From Telmatactis stephensoni (lineage: Eukaryota; Cnidaria; Anthozoa; Actiniaria; Isophelliidae), in the NCBI GenBank assembly GCA_029948255.1, contig JALIZF010001790.1, forward strand, positions 601,501 to 665,500: DNA of 64,000 bases, read 5' to 3'. The notes beneath the pieces were generated by a model. That model did no database searches. It was not told where the DNA came from and worked only from the letters and a program-made list of their open reading frames with translations. Position numbers and translations under genes: made by a program. Each line of letters opens with the position of its first letter. The stretch's first letter is position 1. This document shows, in pieces, positions 11,867 to 24,700 of the stretch.

Positions 11867-12029
11867 AGGCTTTGCACCATCACGTGATGGCAGCCATGAC
11901 AGGAGGCAGGAACAATAGAGTCTGGACTAATCTGGTTTACATGAGAAAGAGTTCAGTTTCCCAGGGGGGAAAGGATTCTATTGTTGTGCCTCCTGTCATG
12001 GCTGCCATCACGTGATGGTGCAAAGTCTC
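11866..12029. mobile_element. TA-flanked MITE with 50-bp terminal inverted repeats
   Basis: The termini GAGGCTTTGCACCATCACG and its inverted partner extend about 50 bases inward (including CAGCCATGACAGGAGGC). They are flanked by TA on both sides. The arms contain the internal palindrome CATCACGTGATG. No coding potential. Confidence 0.85.
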
Positions 12030-12588
12030 TATATGTAAATACAAATATTGTTTAACATATATGTAATGAAATTATAAAAAAATCTTTTCTTTTTTGCCTA
12101 TGTACAAATAATGGCTACATGTTAATTATCAATAGAAAAAAATACATCTAAGGCAATAAATGCCATGAAATTAGGGTGAAGAATATCTGATATCCACTAA
12201 ATTGAAGGGTATTGTTATATTTCTTTAGAGTAGAATAATCTGAAAAACAGACAAGATTAGATATCAATAAATACAAAATAATATAGCAGTATCTATGATT
12301 AAAATGGAAGGTCCCTGAAAAATAAGAGATCTCTGATCAAAAACCAAAATCTCCTTTGAAAAGAAAAGATTTTTGGGAGAATGTATATTTTGATCAGACA
12401 TCACTTGTTGTTTTTACACAGATGTCAATCTATAAGGAGGGTAGCCTGTGTACAGCCATTACCCACCCCTCCCCTCTACAGGGGATTGGCAAGCATCTGA
12501 TTCGTCAATCAAACCAAATGGTCATATTAATCACTAATAATTGTAACAATTTTATGACTCCTGTGTGCGGTTTACATTATACAAGACT

Positions 12589-12591
<3 letters not shown>

Positions 12592-12638
<47 letters not shown>
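12592..12638. repeat. (GA)n microsatellite
   Basis: Uninterrupted GA dinucleotide run. Confidence 0.98.
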
Positions 12639-12640
<2 letters not shown>

Positions 12641-12759
12641 AAAGTTACAAGTATCTAAGTTGACCGCTGTAGTGTGACTAGTTGATATACTATTACAATA
12701 ATAATTCAATGTTTGATTAATCATTACACCTCTATCTTATTTGTACATGACAGCCCACC

Positions 12760-15700
12760 TCATGTTGGATATAATTTCTTTGTTATCTCATTTGAAATAG
12801 CTTCATGGTCACTCTGTTAGAATAAAAAATCAGGTTTTCAGAACTAATTTCAAGCTGATAGCAAGTTCATTGACTGTGAAAGAAATGTTTACCCTACAAT
12901 TTTATGTATTCATTGCCTATCACAATGCAGGTCCATAGCCATAGCAAATATTTTACTGAGGTAGAACATAAGGTAATAGTTACAAAATGGAAAATATTTA
13001 TCAAGGTTTCCTCCACTGTGGCTATAGGCCTGCACTGGCTATCTCAGTCAGACAACAATTTTCCTTACTGCAACCTTGTGTTTTGACAAAAACAGGGGCA
13101 TAGCAAGGCATGAGCAGAAGGGGGGCAGTCAATGGAAAGGTTAAATTTCAAGGTCCAGTTCCTGCCAAAATATGCTTATTTCCTAATTTAACCCAGGAAG
13201 AACATTTTGGTACAAGAGCATGTGGGAATTTGTCCAGCATCGAGAAACATAAACCAACTTTGTCCAAGTGAGGAGTATACTTGAGATAACATTTGAATAT
13301 TGTGAATTAAATTAAAAGTAAAACTTTAATTAAAAAGTGATGTCGTTCATTGGCATCATCCTTCAGATGAAGGCGCAAGTCCAAAATTTTAGGTGGGGTA
13401 ATCCACCCCTGGCTCCCCCCAGCTCCCCCTCGCTATGCCACTGGACCAAAAAGAAAAAAATAACAGACATCTATACAATAGTATACCTGGTTGATAAATC
13501 CATACTTGACTAGCTCATCTGCAAGATCACTTCCTTTCTCACCTGATAAAAGAAATGGGAAATAAAAAGAGGGAAGGAAGAAGGGAAAAGAATGGGAAAA
13601 CACGAAAAAGATAAAAAGATAGTGAAGGGACAAGAAGGAAAGAATGGGAAAAAATAATAGGAGAAAGACTGGAATAAAGAAGGAAGAGAACAAGACAGAA
13701 AAGAAGGAAAGAAGGAAGGAATTAGGAGAAAGTTAGAAGTAAAGTTTTTTAAAAATTAAAACACAAAGCAGAAAGTGTTGGTTGGCTGGGTTCGGTTGGG
13801 AAGCGATAAGGGGAACCCCTCGGTGCAGTGTCACAGATTGGAGGGAAGAGATGTAATGAAAGAAAGGATGAAAAGAAGGAACACAAGGGGATACAGATGA
13901 CATACTGTAAACATGTTGCATTGTTGACTGAACCTCCATAACTTTAATGTCAGTAATCAAAAACTTGTTTAAATTTTAGTCTATAAACCTGATTTACCAG
14001 TCTATAAACCTGTTTTATTATATACATATCGAGATTTACTCACTAAAATTCCATTTAGTAAATTTTCGTTCATTCATTGCTCTCAACCAATCAGAATGCG
14101 CGTATCGTTTTCTTCACGTGTGAGAAAAACGATACATCCAATCAGAAGTCGCGTATCGCTTTTTTTCACGTGTGAGAAAAACGATACGTCCAATCAGAAG
14201 TGACTTCATTTCTGATGAAAATTTTTCAAACTCTCTTCAAACTGGCTTCTCTCAGCACTTTTTATCGAAGGATTTTCAGTCTTGGCTGTTCAATTAATCT
14301 TTATTCAGTAAGACTTCAAGCAGATAAGCTCATTCATCACAAATTAAAGTCATCGATGTCATGCAAAATAAGAGCTCTATGGGGAAAAAGATTGTCAAAA
14401 CCACGATGTGCTGCGGCAAGAGCGAAGGAGGATTCATGGCCGGCAGTTTCAGAGTCGCTGAATGGAAATTTAGTCCAAATGAGCTCTTTCAACAAAAGCT
14501 TGGAGAAAAACACTGATAAATCCAGTTCAAGATAATTTATTTCAAGTTTTGAGGGACATTTGAAATGCCAGGTATGTTTAACGGGCGTGAATTTGACCGT
14601 AAGTTTGTCTTTGAATGAATTCAAATTCTTCGCATTGTCTTTGCTCGTTTTGTAAACAAACACCTGTCAGTGAGCAAAAAGTCCAAGTTACACTGAAAAG
14701 AATTATAATTTTATACTGTAATTCAATTTAGATACAAATACATATTAGTTTTGTTTTGGTTTGACGTCTGTTTGTTATTTAAACTTTGTTTTCTAGAGAT
14801 TTTTGTGCTTTTAAAATCAAAATCTTGACCGTGGAAAAGCAATATCCATATTCACAGCAAAACGACAAAAATTTATAGAAATCTCGATTTGTATATGATA
14901 AACAGAAAACACCATGGAAAGTGCTTTGTACCGTTTTTATTCACTCGTTGTTTTGTATCATAAAACTCACTCGCTCGTTCCTCGCTCGTTCGTTTTATGA
15001 TACTTCACAACTCGTGAATAAAAACCGTACGCGCGCACTTTCCATGAAGTATTCTCTATTTACCAGTCTATAAACCTGTTTTACCTGGTTTGACATCACA
15101 TGTTAGTTGTCTGTTCATTCGTTCTCCAAATTTAATCAGTAGCATAAGCTATGAAATGAGACAGCAAGTTAGAAACTTTCCAATTTAGCTACACACATAC
15201 ACTGTGGTTTGTGGTATGGAATTGTTTAAGTACCTTCAGATCCTAAGGGGGGAGGGGGATACTCCCTATATTTGCTATACAGGTACATGCTGCCAAATGG
15301 GGTATAATTTTCTCTGGAACAGGATATATACAATCACACTTTGTTCAATACTTACTTGTTTTCCATCACCAGATTCTAGTGGTTTAACCTCACATGTCAT
15401 GCTTGTGAACTAAACACAACAACGCAAACAATATGAAATTCTAACGTAATAATGCTTTCCAAACACACATTCTAAAGATGTTGAATTCACCTACATACAT
15501 TTTTCACATAATATTTACCTTTCTACTTTCTTCATCGTAAGACTCTGTTTCATTCTTACTTTGTACAGCTTGTACACGATCTGGGGACTTGGGTCTTGAA
15601 GAAATAAAGAAATGGATAAGATTCAGAAGCCAATGTTACAATAACTGTCTTTTAATAGACCCTTATCATGCTAACTTGACATTACAAAATATTTTATTTA

Positions 15701-18700
15701 TTGAAAAAAGAATTCACTATCAAATTCATCATACCAATATTAGTAAAATTGCAGAGTTTTGTAAAGATTGTGACAAAGTTATGAATTCTTGAAGCTAGAT
15801 ATTTTTGTGGAATTTTTATAAAGAAATGTATGCATGATAACGAGGCTTGCAGGGCATGTGATGCCCGTCCATCATATATTTCTTTGTAAATTTGCTAAGT
15901 TTTGAAAATTCATATCTTTGTCAGTTGAAGGGCAATCTCCCCAAAACTTTGCAGTTTTACTAATACTGATGTGACAAATTTGATAGTGAATTCCTTTTTC
16001 TGATAAATCAAATAATTTATAATGTCACGCTTGCTTTGAACAATAACTTCATGTTGAGCCACTTGAGGCAGTGAAAAGTATGATGGTAAAAGTAACTAAA
16101 GTGAAAGTGAAAGATATGATGAAGAGGTTAGTATAAGAACAGTATAAGTGATCACTAATTAATCAAATAATTATAAATTTAGAAGTTGAGAGTTGATGAG
16201 ATCACTTACTCTTCCTTAGCAATGACCTCTTCAACTATTGACTATTTACATATGATGCCATAATGATACTCTGATGGTTTAATACTTGAATGTATTATCA
16301 AAATCTAATACAAATATCTTTGATATTTTTGGATGCAATAGAAAATTCTATACATGCATGTACCTTTGTCTTGGAGTAAGGCTTTTCTTTTTTTCAACAC
16401 CAGTTAATGGGTACAAACCATTTCTGTTCACAGAAAGCATTTTATATTTAATTTAATGCACTATCAAGTAAAGTGTCAGGATAAACTAATACAAGCACTA
16501 TAATTATAGGCAAACAGAATTACATCAAAATGAAGATTAATTTTATGCAGCTTACCTGACTTCTTCAAGGAATTTTTCTAATTCAATATGAACAGCACTA
16601 TTTTCTTTTCTAGGGAGATAAATTACATGATAATTAATGGAGGATGACAATATTTAATGATTACACTCTTGGTATATTTCTTTAATATTGTCAGTTCAAA
16701 TGTTGATTTTTCTAAGAGGTAAGTCATGTAAATTTGACTTGTTTACAACAACAACTACAGAATTACATGCTACCCTCATTAAATAAATATAGGTTATTGG
16801 TCGACTAACCAGCTGATACAGCTGTGTATTTTTACGAGTCATGCTGTATTTTGGCAAGTGACAAGTAAAAATTCACAGCTGTATTCCCTGGTTAATCCAC
16901 CAATAACATAATTAATTTATTCAAATCTGCAAAAATCAATACAAATGATGTCATTTTTATTGTCACTTTTGACTTTGATTAGCACGTGGCTTTGCACTGG
17001 GAAGCCATTCAAATGTTACTAACCTAATACAGTCTCATATTTTTGTGTTCTTGTGCATATTACGTGCATTCTTTTTAGAACTGTATAATAAAGACCTTAT
17101 TGTTATTGGAGCTACATACTTCATTATTTTCTCTGTACCATCAGCAGCTTTATAAGTAGCAACAACTTTTTCTGGGTCAGCCTTTTCTCCATTATCTGGC
17201 ATGGAAACTAAAGAAAGGAAAGGGAAGTCATGGAATTAATCCCAAGAGTGAAGCGAAAGGTAGGGAAATTGGGTAAATAGGTAGATGCAAGGATGGATGA
17301 GTGGATGGATGCAATAGATGGATAAATGCAAGGTTGGAATGGTTGGTGGATTGATGGATGGATGCACAGATGTGGGAGGGATGGATGGATGGATGGATGG
17401 ATGGAGGGAGGGAGGGAGGGAGGGAGGGAGGGAGGGAGGGAGGGAGGGAGGGAGGGAGGGAGGGAGGGAGGAATAGATGGATGGGTTGATTGATCAGTTG
17501 TTTTATTATTTGTTCACAAGTTTTGGTTTTTATTTTGTTTTTGCTTTTTGCGTTAGAGTTGTCTACAAGAGGTGCACATGTACATGTATCTGTAATCCAA
17601 ATTCCTACCATCATTATCAATCATGCAGTGACCAGCTAAAAGCTTGAGAGAATGGACCTGTTCATGAACAAAAACAAGTATCACTGTACAATCATCAACA
17701 AACAAATGATTATTTGAGTATTTAATTTGCTATCATGATAAAAATGCATATATGAAATTTGCAATGCACATTTACAAAGGTAAATGTTTCTTAGTTCTTC
17801 TTAGTTTCGTAGTTCTTCAAAGCCTGTATACGTTTCTGCATTAAATGCACAATTTTACTGACCTCAAATAGACAGGGATCCAATAATAAATCTTGAACAT
17901 TTGGTCTGTTAGCTGGATTTTGAGCTAAGCATCTCTTGATAAAATCCTGCATACAGAGATATGGTTTTCAATGTCACTCATCCCATTTTCTATTGTTTTA
18001 GAGTTTTTATGAATGTCAATCAAAAGTTGTTTCCAATTTAATCCTGTCATTTCAGAATTATTACTTTCCAAATGCAGAGGTTGTTTTTGGGGGGGGGGGG
18101 GGGTGTGTGCACAGCATTTTAGATTCTCAGGAGGGGGTCCACACACCCCTGAACCCCTGCTCTAAATCCACACCTTCAATGGGAAGAATTTTCAGAAGGT
18201 TCAAAGGAACAATGAAATAAGGTGAGATGAGCCAGATCTGAGGAAAACTTATGGCAAACTCTTAATGGATTGTCCAATGCCTTTGATTTATGTCCACAAA
18301 AACTCAGTTCTTGATCGAGGGATATTCACTGGAGGTATGAAAAGCCTCAAATGACATGCACACATACTTACAGTAGTAGGTAAATCAAGTTACACTCTCT
18401 TGACTTACCCTTTGTAAAGTTAATTCCAGTCCTTGAATGGCCTTCTCAATGTCATTTTGAGTTACTGGTCCTTCAATGAAATGTAACTCTAATGCAGCCA
18501 TCTATTAAATAGAATATTTCACTTATTATTATTATTAACCTAATTGAGTCTTATTAAAGGGGGACTAGCATCTAAATTGTTCAACATTGAATTTAGCTGA
18601 AACTTTGTTGAAACTACACTGAAAGACTCTCAAAGAGCTGTTCAAAAACTGGTTAGTTTGTTTTCTGAAATTCGCATGGGAAGTATTAGATTTTTATGAA

Positions 18701-21700
18701 TCTTAGGAGGTATCAGTGATATGTCACACAAACATTTAGCTCCATACATTTCTTAGTAATTTTTAATTGAAATATTTCAAAGTAAATGTTCTACATTGAA
18801 GAAAACTAGTCAGAAAATGAAACCTTAGTCTAAACAAAGTAAGACAACTTCTTCACACAAACATTTAGTGTTAAAGAAATAAAATTGTTTATAAAATAAA
18901 AAAAACAAAGAAATGTATGGAGCTGAATGCTTAAGTTGAGTGTATGACATCACCAGAACGGTTTTGGTGCTAATCCCCCTAAAACAGCATATATATAGTC
19001 ATGGTACAACACGGTTATGGCAGGAAACTCGAATGTTTTTATAGATAACATGCTACTGACTTGGTCATGGCACTGTGTGGTACATTTGACACATGTGAAA
19101 ACAGCTCTAATCAATGTGCCAACAAGATTTAGGACTAATTTATATTTCTTTGACACAGTCATACACACTAAGTCAAAGTACAGATACATGTATGAAAAAG
19201 TTAAAGTTTCGATACTGACTCCACCCATATATCATTTGCTCTTTATTTGATATATTATAATAATACCTCCAGAGCACACATCCCAAATGCATAAACGTCT
19301 ACAGCACAGTCGACAACATGACCAGGTATACCTATAAAAATGACAATGACAATGACAATGATTTTATTTACACTTTTCTAGAAATATATATTACACTTCT
19401 ATTTTTATCAAAAAATTTAAAAAGTATAAGCTGTATAAAGGCAACCTGCAAGACTGTTTAGAATCATTTAGCTTACTATAGTAAAATTCAATTTGTATTT
19501 TGGTCATTTATTATGCTATGTATATGGTATAAAGTGGAAAGATGAAATGTTACAAAAAGGTACAATATAATGTTACAGGAGGTACTCAATATTATAAACC
19601 TAAGAAAAGAATATGGACAAAAATATATAAAATATATAATAAATATTACGTTTACACACAGTCAGTAAAGAAACATAGACATAGACTGAGATATATGAGA
19701 TATAAATGTATTAAATGAAATTTGATAATGAAAATGAAATATGAAATATCTATAAATGTATTAATAAAATGAAATTATATTTGTAACACTGGGTAAGTCA
19801 ATGCTGAGCAAGAACAATACTATGATGGTGTTCACTTCATAATTACCATATTCTGGCGCTATAAAGTGCATATTCCTTTTCTCTTCTCTACACGTCTTGA
19901 CATGATTGTGAATGGTATCTGGAGCAACTATGAATGTGATCAAAAAGTCTTTTATTACCAAAAGAAATGTACAAGCAATGCTTTACAACTAGAAATTAGT
20001 TTCCTTGGGAGCAAATCCTGGCAACAGCGACACTAATTATTTTTACAGGATTCCTGTGGTGGTGTCATAAAGCTCCACTAGCCCTGACACTAAACAGTTA
20101 CAACAAGAGTTTTCTTGGTCATCTTGGTTGCTTTATTAACTAGCTGATCCTTCTGGTACAACTGTAACTACTAAAAACGGTTACAATCACTTCTTACATT
20201 AAATGTAATTAATTTTGTATATATTATTCCTGTTTGTGATTAGTGTAGCTAATTATGTCATTGGTAAATGTTACTGAATTACATGTTTCTAGAGTGTTCT
20301 ATGCTTGCTGCTTGTCATCATGATTAAGCTGATTTATCTCATCTTGAATCGTCTTGTAATGCAATATGTTATCCTATACACTAAGTCATAAACCATTCTG
20401 TAAATAGCAATGGGACTTCGCAAAAAGGTAGAGGTAGCATCTAACATTTGGCCAAAGCTAGAATCATAACATGTCGCTGACTTTTGGGAAAATACTAAAT
20501 AAATCAATAAATTTTCAGAGTAGATTGTGCTCTTGGCACTTAACTTTTTGTTAGAAACATTTTAGTACAATGTAGTATTAAAAGAAACTTTTTCTGCCCC
20601 TTATATGTATGTGACTGTACACATAACATCAATACATGAACAGTGTTTAAAATTTACCTGAGCCAATCTTTATTAATCCATTATGTTGAATAAATATAGT
20701 ATCACATGAGAGGTTGCCATGTACAATAGGAATATCACATCCATGAAGATAACTAAGAAAAATTTAGTAACATGACAAATTACTTGATGAAGAACATCAA
20801 GACATTACACAATTACATGTACATAATGTTCTAAAACATATATCAATAATAAACTGAATTGCTAACTTGAGAAGGTCAAATACAGTTATCCTTATTCATA
20901 TGAAATTCAATTTTATTTGTACTTGCATGCCTGATGAACTTTGACTTCTAGACTACAGCAGATTTTATAAGACTACACATGTATAAAGGTTATAGTGAAC
21001 AATCTGCACTTTATGGTAAGTGGTCAGTAACTCAGTTTGTCAACCACTTACCATTACCTTACTGTCACCTTACCGACCACAGTTTACTGTTATCTTACCT
21101 AGCACTTATAACCACAACCATATATTGACCACTTACCAACCACTTGACTACTTACTGACCACTTAACAACCACCTACCAACTACTTATTGACCACTTACC
21201 AACCACTTCCGTATGGTGCATATTGTTCACTATTACCGATTATAAAAGAGTCAATGCAATGTCATACCATGTCTACAGTGCAATGACACTTGATTGATCA
21301 ATACTGATGTCGTATCCAATCAAAAATGCCTGAGACATGTTACAACTGTACAACATGGCAGCCTTTTTGAAGTCTGCCATGTGTGAAAACTGCTCTTTTG
21401 GAGTTCTCTGATGATGTTTAGCATTTTCATAACTAGCTTGGAATATCATTAAACATGTCAAACCTTGTACCTTAATGCTGACAGAATTTGTCTGCACCAC
21501 CTTTTCCAAACCTGAATTCAGAAGACCAGAAATTATGAAAGACTTTAGTTAATAAAAATACATGTATACTAAGATCTATATACAAACACAGTAAATTGTT
21601 ACCATCTTTGAGACGTACCTTGACATTCAAAGTCTTATCACTTTTGCGTGTTCTCTTAAGGAACTGTTTCAATGACCCTGAGGTCATATACTCAGTTATA

Positions 21701-24700
21701 AAGATAACTCGAGCTTTATCAGCTTGTACATCAGTCCAGAACATGTGAAACTTCACAATGTTGGGATGCTAGGAAAAATATAAAACTAAGTCAAGAAAAA
21801 TGTATACACTTAAAAAAACAAAACAAAAAAAAACAGTATTTATTTATAGACGGAAGCCAATTTAGCTTTCGCTAATCTTCCATTGGGCCGTCTTTCATCT
21901 CACACTCACTACCTCTACACTAGAATATTTTCATACAATGCTCAACTCACGTTGATTTTTGCTGAGGCGGAGGAAAAACCGGAGAGCCCGGAGAAAAAAC
22001 CCTTGTGGCAAGGGAGAGAACAACACATCAAACAAACTCAACTCACATATGATCCAGTGCCCAAGCCGGGACTCCAACCCGGACCACAGCGGTGAGAGGC
22101 GAGTGGCTTAACCACTACGCCACCCACACTTATTTCAAAAATCGTTGTCGCAAGTTAAGTGTCAAGTGTTAAGCCAAGACCAAAATGAATGCTGGTTTTA
22201 TCATTGGTGGTAATGATTCAAATCGCACTTGTTATGAACAGAATAAAGTGCAATATAGTAACAAACACGTGAAAATGACCATATTTGTAATTAGTTCTAT
22301 AGAAATAAGTGTGATTTGAATACATTACCATCATAAAACCAGCATTCATTTTGGTCTTGGCTTGACGCTTGTGGTTTGACTTGTGACAATGATTTTTGAA
22401 ATAAGTGTATTGAGGACTAATATCTGTACACGCTGTGGCACAATGAAGATATTCTGAGGGATTAAGAGACCAAAGTGGATTCTAAAGGAATTTATAAGAG
22501 CATAAAAGGAGAACTGCAGCTGCAACAGTACAAGGTCATATTTACTAAAAACTTACATCAAGTTGAATCAAGTTTTCAAAAACCTTCTTGATAGTTTCCT
22601 GTAACAAAAATTGAACATTCTGAGCAGAATTCTAATAATAAAAGAGCACAGAAAGGAGATAAATGAATTAAATAAATGAAAAATTTAAGATAAACATTAA
22701 TGAAAAAATAGAAAATGTGAAACAAAAGCTGATGTAAGAAATATTTTTTAAATGAAATTCTACATAAAAATGGTGCAAAACAAACAAAAAATAATAGTGA
22801 TAGTTCACGAAAGACTGTACAGTATATGCAGATGATATTTAAGACTGTACAATATATGCAGAAGATGATATTTAAAACACTTATAATATTATCAAGCAGT
22901 ATATTTGGGTTTCCTGTGTAGATTTACCACAGGGATCCCATTTAATGAGGCAAAACACTGATAAAATTAATAAATACAGAGATAATAGCATTACTAAAAT
23001 CATAAAATTAAAATGTCTCTGTCATGAGCAGTTTCAAAATCACATAAATGATAGACAATTTAAGTAAACAAAAATCGGTTTCAAAATCGAAGTGACAAAA
23101 AAATATGAAGATAACAAAAATGGTAATAAAAAACTTATATGGAAAAAATTATGATTTAGAGGAAAATAATTACTTGAATACATGAAATCAGAGTTGCATT
23201 CATTATAAATAGCATGCCATGCAATGCTGTGAGCTTTTTTACTACATGCAATAAGGTAAGGATGCAAGACAACGTGCATACAGAAAATAGAAATTGCAAC
23301 ATGCAACAAGAATAAATAAACAGCCCATACATGTGTAATATTATACATGCACCACATCAGGGAACATAACAATATAAAATTCAAACGAACCATATTTAAC
23401 ATTGAAGTCAATGATGTGTGCTTTACTGCTTCTCTCCATCAGTGCTCTGAGTTACAGGTATTAAATCTCAAGCAACCCAGTTCTGAGATGTCTATGCTAG
23501 TGTGTGAGGAGATTGGTAACCTTGAGAGCAGCACACTGACATGTACTGACTAGACTACAGTCGCCATTAATACTGATTAAACACCAATGGTTACAGTAAT
23601 TAACAGAGTGAGTATGCTAGATGATATTTACGTGGTAGATGATGAAACAACAGTATTAAGGAGTGGTGGGAGTGAGAGCAAGTTTATCTCACCTCATCAC
23701 TGTCATGTACCATCCAACCAACACCCATTTCATTCTATAAACAGTAGGATAGTTTTATACATAACATTATAATATTAATTTAGGGTTTACATTAAGTTAT
23801 TATAATCACCATTAAGGTTAAGAGCTTTTAAGTATTTTAAATAGTCCAGGGGTCCTTAAAAAGGTTAACTGTTAGTCAGATAATATGTGCAGGTGTGTAT
23901 AATGCTTTTTGTTTTCGTTTAGACACATGTACTGGGTACAAGTTTTAGAGACAAACAGAGAGTTTGCAGTTTGATATTATAAGATTGGCAGAGACAGAGA
24001 GATGAAGAGAGAGAGATGATGAATAGACAGACAGACAGATGGTCACTCAGACAGACAGACAGACAGGCAGACAGTCACTCAGACAGACAGACAGTCAGTC
24101 AGGCAGACACACAGACAAACAGACGGACAGACAGAGTATATGGACACTCTTTGTGGCCAGTTCAAAAAGAGCAATAGAGGTTTTAAAAATTGACAGACAT
24201 GAAAAGATAATAATCAAACAAACAAAAATACAAACATGACAAATAGAAGTTACATTCTACTTTAACACAAACCAAGTGGAACATTTCAATGCATTATTTT
24301 TATTATACCATTATGTATAGAATTATTCAGAAAACCCTTAAGAGGTTAATATAAGTTATTGAGAACCCCATTTTAAAGGAACTAGGGTTATTACTGGCAA
24401 TAAGCTATTATCAAGAAAATATGAATATATTTGAGTTCTTTCCTATAAGTTTAGTTGTAGATACATTGTAGCAGGTTTTATCAAACCAACTGTCCTCTTT
24501 TCAATCTGAATAATGAAAACATTCACTGAAGATAAAATATGCAATACAAGAATTTGGAAAAGTACTCTTGAAAGCATTTTCAAAGTGTTGATCTAATATG
24601 CAAGTTTGGACAGTATATTACTTCACTCTGATCGGAATAAGCTGTGGAAAACATTGTGAAACTAAGATATATACATGTATAATATATACAAACACAGTGT

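Larger units (their letters stand above)
9506..12759. other. intergenic region between the PCMTD-like and NRBP genes
   Basis: The region holds a large purine simple repeat, three MITE-like fold-backs, a GA microsatellite and AT-rich DNA. The only gene-like signal is a short ATG exon with a good donor at 10566-10602. The rest shows nothing I can support as coding. Confidence 0.6.

Noticed and set aside
12356..12658. 100-aa plus-strand frame ending in Arg-Glu repeats
   Set aside because: Its C-terminal half is the GA microsatellite; the rest has no recognisable content.
17400..17475. CRISPR-like or regularly spaced repeat array
   Set aside because: Regular short units are plain microsatellite or minisatellite DNA in a eukaryotic context; no spacers.
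17228..17620. 130-aa minus-strand frame with Pro-Pro-Ser repeats
   Set aside because: Produced by the GGGA/GGAT microsatellite between NRBP exons; conflicts with the true exons on either side.
21838..22128. Functional tRNA gene
   Set aside because: The A and B boxes are tRNA-like but the sequence does not fold into a full cloverleaf and four copies share a long non-tRNA body, so it is a SINE.
23040..23411. 123-aa hydrophobic minus-strand frame in the large NRBP intron
   Set aside because: AT-rich chance frame (Phe/Leu/Tyr) with no splice or family support.
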